Shown in pieces: positions 55,301 to 64,000 of a stretch of DNA of 64,000 nt. Every line of letters begins with the position of its first letter. The first letter of the stretch is position 1. The DNA lies in NCBI GenBank assembly GCA_935421135.1, contig OW285187.1, positions 6,386,001-6,450,000 of the forward strand, read 5' to 3'. Both the position numbers and the translations under genes were made by a program. The DNA comes from Bugulina stolonifera (lineage: Eukaryota > Bryozoa > Gymnolaemata > Cheilostomatida > Bugulidae). Under the pieces are notes generated by a model. That model was given only the letters and a program-made list of their open reading frames with translations. It made no database searches and was not told the origin of the DNA.

Positions 55301-55807
55301 GCTGTATGTACAGTTTATTGAAATGTAGCAAGTTTGTTGTCATTTAATGAATGTTAAAACACTTGGAAACTGAAACTGTCACTTTAAACAAACAGGAAAT
55401 GTAATAAAATTGCTCCGACATTATGATATTTAAATCTATAATACATAAATATTTATATATGCAAATATTGTGTGTGGACAAGTTTAAAAAAATTCCATAT
55501 GAATTTCAAACCAACTAAGCGGTCACAAAGTTTTACAAATATTGATATTATTACATCACTTTACAATACTGTGCATATATTTAAAATTTCACAAGTATAG
55601 ACCAGACTCATTATTGGTTTAGGAATATCTTAAACAAAGATATGTCTTGCCCAGACCAGCCACTAGACGCCAGCCATTGCAAGATGTAGTTATTTGATGA
55701 CTATTAAATATTTGTTTTCAAACAGTTTGGTTACTTCTTAACTGTTGTAGGCGACTGTTTTCACTTCATCAGACGGTAACAAATCCAATAATAGTAAACA
55801 TTTAACC
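52313..55807. other. Intergenic region upstream of the DMRTA-like gene
   Basis: No supported gene. It should contain the DMRTA-like promoter at its left end; the right part flanks the INTS1 3' end. A triple AGGTCA repeat lies at 53908-53925. The + strand stretch at 53252-53458 is open for 68 codons with a C-x2-C pattern (HDCVYCK...EGCIYFCK), but has no ATG start in context or clear splice sites, so it is not called as a gene. Confidence 0.45.
53908..53925. promoter_or_regulatory. Three tandem AGGTCA half-sites
   Basis: AGGTCAAGGTCAAGGTCA: three perfect nuclear-receptor half-sites with no spacer. It also gives two overlapping TCAAGGTCA extended half-sites of the type bound by NR5A/ERR-class orphan receptors. 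It is 1.6 kb upstream of the DMRTA-like start codon. That it is used as a site is inference from motif and position only. Confidence 0.35.
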
Positions 55808-55813
55808 TTTATT
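55808..55813 (-). terminator. Candidate poly(A) signal of INTS1
   Basis: TTTATT on the + strand reads AATAAA on the gene strand, about 220 bases past the INTS1 stop at 56035-56037. Spacing is typical of a short 3' UTR. Confidence 0.5.
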
Positions 55814-56034
55814 TATGTACATGCATGAATATAAATTCATTGCACAAAAAAATCCTTTCCTCTACCCAACAATATAATATGCAATTCAAATATTACATTC
55901 AACATAACATCATACTATATTATATACACTAGTCAGTTATATTGTTCAGAGTTTATTATACTTGTACCGTAGAGGAAGCATCATTTACTGTTCTCAGGGT
56001 AGACGTAGGTCAGTTATATAACAGAGTTGACTGG

Positions 56035-59000
56035 TTACACTTGATTACTAAACACATTGGTGTTCACCACTCTAACTATCTCTTTAATACTCTTAATTGA
56101 ACTGGTGGAGTTACTGAGAGCAGCTACCTTAAATGCAGTGTCCAGCAGCATCTGCCTGTCAGCTAAAATGTACAAATATATGTGTATAGTGTATTAAATG
56201 AAAAAACTAAAAAAGCCTGGTGTAGCATATGCTACAACTGTCTTAATATTGCTATAGCAAAGTTATCTAATTTTGTCATCAAAAATATCCTTAAATTTCA
56301 TTTACTCATGATGTAGCTTAAGCAGTTGTTGAAAGATAGCTTGTCATCAATACAAACTCTTACAAACTGCATATTGTTACTTGGTAATTTTAAATGCCTA
56401 TAATGTTACTGTAACATTTCAATATTATATTTTCATGATAAAGAAACAAAATAAGTCTAAATCTAAAATAGAACATTATTTTCTGTAGAATATTTTATAC
56501 ACATGTCATGGATCATGAGACCTTAGGAGTCAATGTCTAGCTGATATCACCTGGAGGGCAACTCTGGGGCTCACCTACATCAATATTGTTGCTCAAGGGT
56601 TTGACAGTTTCAGGTGGTTCAGTTGTACTGCACTTCCTGTTTAGCCACTACTAATTACTACCATCAGGTACATGGTGCATACCTGGTTATTAATCATATA
56701 GACATGGTTTGTCACTAACCTTCAAACATAAGCAGTGCCAAATCAGCAACATACGTAAGAGCTGTGTTAGAGATGTCAGGGTTATCATGCTCTAGACAGG
56801 CCAACACAGGTGTGAGGAAGTCAGTAGCTACCCTGTAATGTATAGTGGCAGCTTAAGTGACAACCAGAAGCGAGCGCATGGAAATGGAAGGAAATGTCTT
56901 TTCTTTTATTAGCTTGTTGATAAACAAACAATATTATCTGATAGTATAATATTATAACATCCTACCATACTATCAAAGTTTCAAGAATAATATACAATGT
57001 ACAGGAATTTTCATTACTTGAATGAAGTGAGAGGTTGGGCTGCTGTAGGACATGTAGATACTAATGTTGTTAAAATTGTAATTCTCAAGACATTGACGGA
57101 TGAACTACGCACAAGAGTATACATAACCAAAACATGCGATGCTTTGTAAATATATATATAGAAATATTATATGATCCTCCTACCGTGCCTCCTCTTTGGT
57201 AATACAATGTAGTAACAGATAGTTATAATTTACCTGGGATTATGCCTGCAGTATCTTGTGATGAGTTTGAAGGTACAATCTCTAACTTGTTGATTCAGTG
57301 ACAAAATAAGATGTTTGAATTCATCCTAAAACAAATATAACTCTCTTGTCTGTGATGCAACAGACAATAGCCTCACACCTGAGCAAATGATCACGCACAC
57401 AGTCACACATACTCACAGGTGTCTCAAATACCATTAAATATTTCAGGTTATTTTATACACAATGTTAAATGTACTGTATATACTACACTTTCCAGCTACT
57501 TGAAATTTAATACCAATATTACAACATTGCTGCTCTTAATGAGTTGTCCCCTCTCAACTGATGAGATAGGACAACTTCAAAACAAAGAGCACAGGCAAAT
57601 ACAATATACATGAGCTACTTTCAAACACCATTGCCTCTATCAATACAATATACTCCACATGCTAGACATCATAGGGTGGTATCGGCACTAAGTAACCAGA
57701 GAAAAGCATCTGTACCATTAACTACTGCGTATTCGATATCAAGGGTCTCTTTCAGCTACCAAAAACAATGTGCAATGAACATACCAAGCAATGACCCAAT
57801 ACATCTATGACCTTCTTAGATGTAGCATCAAGGTCACTCAGGGTTCCAGTGATGTCTACAACAGACCATATATCGTGGTAAATTTTTATATAAAACCGAT
57901 TATGCAGAACTTGACAAGTGCAAGTCATTGCGAATATATACATGCACATGTGATATCTGTGATACATATTTGCAACGATTTGAACACTTGTATATAATAT
58001 ACAATTAGGTGATACTTGATGTAAATAGAATATTATTTACCTTCCGTTGATGAGTCTTTGCCCAGTTTCCTGAGAGTACCCTTGAGCTGTTCATTAGTAA
58101 AGGTGAGATTCTCGGAGGGGGCGCTTAGCACGAGCCCGCTCATCAGGTCAGTGTTGCTGGAGGACTCTATAGCCTGAGGCATGTAGCTTGCCGTAGCCAA
58201 AGACCTCAGATTTGGATTCTTGTTATACTTAGGGTCATACTGTAACTGGCTGAAACACCAATGTGTGTTACAATAACATATGACGGCTGAGCAACACTGA
58301 ATGAATGAATTGGCATGCGTCTGTCACATGACAATGCTTGGCTTCTTAAAGAGAAGATTAAGAATAGATAACATTACAATTTTGTGAGAAGTGTGAGGTG
58401 TTGGTAGTGAGGCTTACTTGAGTATATCCTTATATTGGGTAATGGTGCGTATACAGAGGTCTGGCAGACAGGTGAAGAATTTACAGAGAACAGCAACAAA
58501 TTTGATGATGAGAGCCGTGATCACATCCTCATTGTATTTCCCATGGAGCTGCAACATAAATAATGACAAACATTGTACAGTGTAGTATACAAGCATAAAA
58601 CAATATGGCCTATTAAAACATTGGCAAGTAGTTTTTTTATAAAAAGTTTTGTAAGACAATAATTTTGGTAGTTATGCCTCCTGACCAGTATCTTGTGGAG
58701 AGTCCATTTCTGCCCTTCATAGATATAACAGTGTTTGAGCCTGTCGAAGGCAGACTGATAATGATGTTATACTAACAATATTAATAATGATCTAAATTCA
58801 ATGTTCAACAGTTATATTTATAAACAATATTTTGTTAGTATTAGGAACACATACTTTGAAGTTTTCTCACCTTGATTACATTAAAGTAGCAATCTACTAT
58901 TGTGGGGAATTCCTTATGCAGGTATATATGGGGCTGCAGTAGTTCCACTAGTCCTAGAATATTTGTATGAAGGAGTAGGTAGTTACCATGTACAAACTCT

Positions 59001-62000
59001 CCAGAGGTAAACTGGGCCCTTCCCCCAAGCAGGGAGCTCATCATCGTTACGTGCCTACAACAGATGACATACAGTGTCATCCATTTCCGTGCATAATATA
59101 CCATAATGCAATGAAAAAGTTTTACAAGCAGTGTGTGTACCAAGTTTCTACTTATACATCTCTAATAGCTGGTGCCTATAATATATATATACATGTATAT
59201 AATATAGCATAGAACAAGAACCCGAGTGTGAGGTGGTGTAGTTGCTACAGTACATAATAGACCTCATCTAAAAGGAATAGAATATTATGAATCTATGACA
59301 GCTGAAGGCCCCACGCTACTGCTACCAGCCTCAATAATCTTGTCAGCACTAACAGTATACGATACGATATTCTAGTAAGAAGCTGAATATATTCTACAGC
59401 TCACCTGTGGAAGAGAAGAGGGTGAAGTGATGCCAGTTTACGACAGACCAGCGTAGCATCACTGCTACTCAAGGCATATTTCTTGCCAGCTTTCACCCTT
59501 CCCAGAGTGCACAAAGAAGCGTGTATCTCGGGATCCAAAGCACAAGAGCCTGTCAAGGCCAATGCTAAGTCCTGATACAAGAAACTAGAATCTCCAAGCC
59601 AATGAATGAGTTCTAAAATAGATACGGTAAACAATATTGGCAATGGTTATGGATGCATTAAGTTGTAATATTACTGGAACAGTGTTAGAATAGCAAGTAG
59701 TATGGCAGAATGTGGAATGTTACAAATGACAGCAGAGTTAAGTATAGACAACTTACTGGGCTTTTGTGCATAGAGGAGTACAAGGAGTCGTCTGTATCTA
59801 ACACTCATAGCAGAAGAGCTTATAGCCTTAGCTTCCAAGTGCTGAACAAGGGAGGTGAGGACGGCCTCATCAGTGCAACAGCTGAGTAGTAACTGTACTC
59901 TGCTAGCCTGGACAGTACCTCTACTGGCATCTCCTACACACACCAAACATGCAGAATTAGCATGCACATGCACGTGTATACTATTAGCGCACAAATACAA
60001 ACTTCCTGTGCTGTAACTATGAGTATTTCTACTAAGAACTAGGCTCATGAGGGCCTCGCAAGCCTGGGCTTACCTGGCCCTAAAATAAGATGGTGGAAAG
60101 TAGGACAGCAGCAATAAATAACATGTAATACTTACCAGGAGGAAAAGAGTTGTCTACCTCCACACAGATAAGATGTGCGACTATGTGGGTTTGTTCATTG
60201 GATAGACAGAGTACATTCTCTTGCACAGATTTCTAGAAACACACACCACACTTCAGTATGTAACAATTCTATTGGTAAACAGTGTGAAGTACACTAGCAA
60301 CGTTCTCAAGTCAAAACCTGCTAGTCAAGGACAAATGTAAGATGGTACAATGTACGTCTCAAACCAAACCTGTGGCTTCCTTTGCTCTCGGCCCTGATAT
60401 AGCCTGGGATGACCGACACACACGGATAGGAAGTCAAGAACAGATGCAGGGCTCCATTGCCCAACCCGCTCCGCTACCAACAGTCTGTCTATGGTTCTCC
60501 TTATGGTGCTCCATCTGGTTTGGTGGGTGAGTAGAGAGCGGAGGTAGGCAGGACCAGCAAGGGAAGCCTTAGATTCACCAGTTTTTGTGTTAGATCTAGT
60601 TGTTTGCCCAAACAACAACTTGTCCTGCATGTCAGTGGAGATGCTGGCTATTTCAGGGTCTAGCAATTCCAGCCAGTCCACTATGAGACCAAGCATTGAT
60701 TTGTTTTCCTCTCTGAAATCGAATAATTTAATGAATTTACTACAATTTGATTAATTGACATGTAGTTCATTTCCGTAAAAAGAAATTACCTACAAACAAA
60801 GATCATGTAAGAAATTAAGAAAAATATCGTAAAAAGTCAATATGACCCTGTGTGACCGACAAAGTATTATTCGTTATCGACCGACTCTCGTAGTTAAGCC
60901 CCGCCCACATATTAAAGAATGAGCACAGAGTAGGCTACCAACCCGCACTGTATCTTGCCAGTTCTCTGTAGGCATATCTGCACAGCTTCACACTGCTTAT
61001 CAGCCAGACACAGCTTCACCATTTGCTGATTAAATGTTGTCTCTTCATCAGAAGGAGTTGGGCCTGACGATGACCACTTGGAGCACACACTTCTAACAAC
61101 ATTCTGCATTGGCGCACACAACGTCGGCTCATTGTGCAAGCTTTCAAATAGTTGTTTAGTTGCTTCTCCACCTTTCCCATTCTACATATTAAAGAAATAC
61201 GGAATGGACATACATATAGTTAGTCGCTTGTCTCATTATCAAATACTGACCAGTGATGACCAGCTATAAACGGTGACTACTCAGTACAATCTGTTGTTAC
61301 CATACAGGAAACAAGTGGAACACTTTAAATACTGAAACAGAGTGAAGTGTTGGAAGAGAATTAACTCTGGTCTCCATCAAAGTGTTAACATATGACCAAG
61401 AAAGCACCAATTAGAAAACACTCTCCCAAGTTTATACCATCACATCACCAACTACAAAGACTAGTTAAAATGAATACCACCTGTATGGTGTACCTATTGA
61501 TGTGTTGTCTTACCTTTGCACTGAGCAGACGTAGCAGTCCGGCACTGAGATGGGAAGCAGAATTCAGAGTAGCCAACAGAGACGCTCTCTCGGAACCAGA
61601 CAGCGTCTTTACCAGCGCTAGAGTGAATTGTTTCCTGCGTGCAGCATCAGCTACAAGGGTACGCTGGGATACCATCAGTGCTTCCCTGCACAAGTTCACA
61701 TTACACAGTTTCTACAAATGAGTAAGTATCATCCGAGATTAGTTTACTCATACATATAACACTGATTCCATAAAAGCTGGGAAACCAATCATGTGAAAAT
61801 AACCTCGATTCCAGTTATCACACCTGTAATCTCAAACATCGTATGAGCTCTAAGTGTTAAATATGGAACTAAAATACATGTAGATTAATCTAACTTCATA
61901 TTCCACTACAATATGTACATGTAACATGTACAGTACACAGGTCAACTCACTGTTCTAATAAAGTTGTCCACGTCTGCATCCATGACCTCTACGCTTCTAC

Positions 62001-63872
62001 ACTCCAATGTTGAGAGAGTACGCTGCGGCTTTACTACACCCCTAGTTTTAGCTGCCTGTGGTGCTTCAGATGTGTCCATAGCCTCTGCACCTCCTTTATC
62101 TAACAGAGTAGAGAATGTTTGGCCCCCAGAGACACCCCTTAGTTTCTGTGTCTCCATCAACTGACTTAGGTATTGTTTCTGGGAGTGTATCGCCTTTTTG
62201 ACCACCTACCACAAAGAGATTGTATAATATCACGGGGTAAATCATCTACACTGTAACTATATAATATCAAGCAATAACCCACATAACTATGTGCATTATA
62301 CACTTGATAACAAACCTGGAAGGTAATTACCATGTTATCCCGGTCTCTTACCTTTGGTTCGTTGACGGAAAACTGTTCTATTATTGTAAGAATGGCATTC
62401 ACAGAATTGACAGGAAGTCCAAATGACTGGAAGAAAAGAATCAGCTGTTTTATCTTCACGTCACTGAGTGCTGTAAATACATAAACGGTGTCTATTATGC
62501 ATTGTATATGCTGTGAGTAGCGCAGTTAAGTGATTAATGCGTGCTCACATTAATCATGTATTAGCACTATGGTACTTACCTGCATTTATGAGCCGAGATT
62601 GACCAGTCTGTAGGAGTTTTCTACGTAGGTTATCAGTGTAGAGAAGGGCAAGGTCAGAGCTAGACGACATACAACCTACAGGCAGTTCACCCGATTCGGG
62701 GAACCACATGTTTAGGAGATCCTTTCCAACACTAACATCATGTTCTACAACAAAGTGATAGACGTTATATATATATGGTGGTGTATCAGCCATGTAATGG
62801 TTATATCCACCATATGATATACTAGTATCTACTGAAGTTAGGTAGAAGTAATAACATAATATACCTGAGAGATGCAGATGACAGAGGAGTTCTATAGCAG
62901 CGTGAACTATCCGCATATCCAGTACAACTGACTGACCATTAGGCCACTCTATCATCACAGAGTATGCCTCATCTTCCTGTAGGAGCATAGGGATACAGTC
63001 TATTATGTACTATTACAGTACCAACTCTACCTGGTACCTCTACAGTAATATTTGTAATACTACTTCGTATCTTACGGCCTAAATTTCAACTACAGTACAA
63101 TTTGGAAAAAATTTCTAACCCAACTCTGAAGCTCATGTTGAGTCAAATACAAAGCCCAATGTTCTTATGAGAAACAAGTGTGCCAATGAGCAAGAGATGG
63201 TTTGCTTCAGCAAAACAAAAACGCAAGCAGCTAGCTCCTTCGGCCTAGGCCAGACAGCCCTCTTGCCACTTTAGTTGTGACTGAGGCCAGCCCAGGAGGT
63301 GGTAGAGACACCAAATAATTCCACTTGGTAACAGTTTTACCTCGTACAAGTATCTGGTAGTGAACTCGCCCTGCTTGTGCCAAGATAATAACATGACTTA
63401 CCCATTTGAATGCTGATTTACGAGATATGGCATCCTCTGTGAAGTGCTTGTAGTTGAGTAGAAGGGTGTTGTAGGTGTCTGTGTGATTGAGTAACTGTAT
63501 ACACAGCGAAGGTCTACTACACAGCATCTTGGATATCTCCTACATATTACACACAGGTGACATAAAGAGTATAATAACGGAAATGTCCTTATCTCAACTT
63601 TTAACTTCAGTTCTGCCATTCTGCAGCTGATAATGAGATATATAATGGGCTACAACATGCCGTATGTCTAATCATATGGTAATGGGAAGGTGTTAGTTAG
63701 TATCACTATTGGGAGTAAACAGTTAATTAACTTATACATGTATTTGTATTAGTAGCATGCATTCAGGCCTCACCAGAATAGCCTGAGAAGGTTCCCGTCT
63801 GTACAGCTTAGACTCCAGCAGGTAAGTTATGTAGGCGGACACAACCTCATAGCTAGTCTCCACGTGTAGAGC
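56035..63872 (-). CDS. INTS1: Integrator complex subunit 1, C-terminal half (5' end outside window)
   Basis: Large alpha-solenoid scaffold of the Integrator complex, which cleaves snRNA and attenuated RNA polymerase II transcripts. Exons in transcript order: 63872-63774, 63539-63402, 62976-62865, 62744-62580, 62470-62352, 62205-61951, 61711-61514, 61181-60943, 60712-60370, 60232-60136, 59933-59757, 59612-59405, 59054-58871, 58754-58686, 58548-58418, 58249-58041, 57855-57785, 57755-57726, 57325-57234, 56832-56720, 56162-56035. Phases close throughout, giving 1058 codons, about half the usual 2190 or so. Family hallmarks: DLLNMWFPESGE, ILFFQSFGLPVNSV and RGVSGGQTFSTLL, then helical repeats to the C-terminus (e.g. 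RDCTFKLITRYC, DNPDISNTALTYVADLAL). The 30-nt exon 57755-57726 is least certain: its donor (GTAGTT) is weak and it was chosen for phase. Donors GTTGGT and GTTTGG at two exons are also atypical. The gene ends 3.7 kb upstream of the DMRTA-like gene on the same strand. Confidence 0.93.
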
Positions 63873-64000
63873 CTGAAGGAAAGATATAGACAGAAATGAT
63901 GACAATTTAACTGATACCACGATTCGATGTCAAAGTCAAGGACAAGAGTGAGATGTTGGACTGTTGTACAGCTGTGTAGTTGTTTACTAGACTACAACCA
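63873..64000 (-). other. INTS1 intron running off the window edge
   Basis: On the gene strand this ends in the acceptor CTTTCCTTCAG. It contains stops in all frames and no exon-like island, so the next upstream INTS1 exon lies beyond position 64000. Confidence 0.7.

Overview
This window is animal nuclear DNA. It is AT-rich, and its genes are split into many small exons with GT..AG introns of about 0.1-3 kb. It holds metazoan families: a SAD/BRSK polarity kinase, the glucosidase II beta subunit, two DM-domain (DMRT) factors that both carry a DMA motif, and Integrator subunit 1. Large introns, intergenic gaps of 4-11 kb, recurrent TACATGTA-type motifs and small inverted-repeat transposons suggest a marine invertebrate, possibly an early-branching one. 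The sequence alone does not settle the phylum. I saw no rRNA, tRNA, CRISPR or prokaryotic feature.

Layout. (1) 1-400, + strand: probable last exon of an unidentified upstream gene. (2) 1916-19891, +: complete BRSK/SAD kinase, 18 exons, 717 codons. Its introns hold a 15-copy, 40-bp minisatellite, a mariner-like foldback element and a duplicated splice donor. (3) 21000-22414, +: two-exon gene for a 74-residue secreted peptide precursor, with an intact non-autonomous hAT transposon in its only intron. (4) 23543-29336, +: complete glucosidase II beta (PRKCSH), 9 exons, 527 residues, ending in an ER-retention HTEL. (5) 33180-34279, -: previously unrecognised three-exon gene model for a 68-residue protein, with a weak divergent + strand model starting at 34615. 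(6) 37331-39393, -: DMRT3-like factor, 4 exons, 384 residues. (7) 39394-50110: about 10.7 kb of mostly non-coding DNA with some exon-like islands on the + strand. (8) 50111-52312, -: DMRTA-like factor, 4 exons, 372 residues. (9) 56035-63872, -: C-terminal half of INTS1, 21 exons, about 1058 residues; the 5' half lies beyond the right edge.

The large genes are unrelated housekeeping or developmental loci and do not form a pathway. The one functional grouping is the pair of DMRT genes in the same orientation, a small developmental cluster of two paralogues from different DMRT subfamilies. All exon borders were chosen by hand from GT/AG sites and reading phase. Phases close without error across every large gene model, which is the main support for those borders. 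The weakest internal choice is the 30-nt exon of INTS1.
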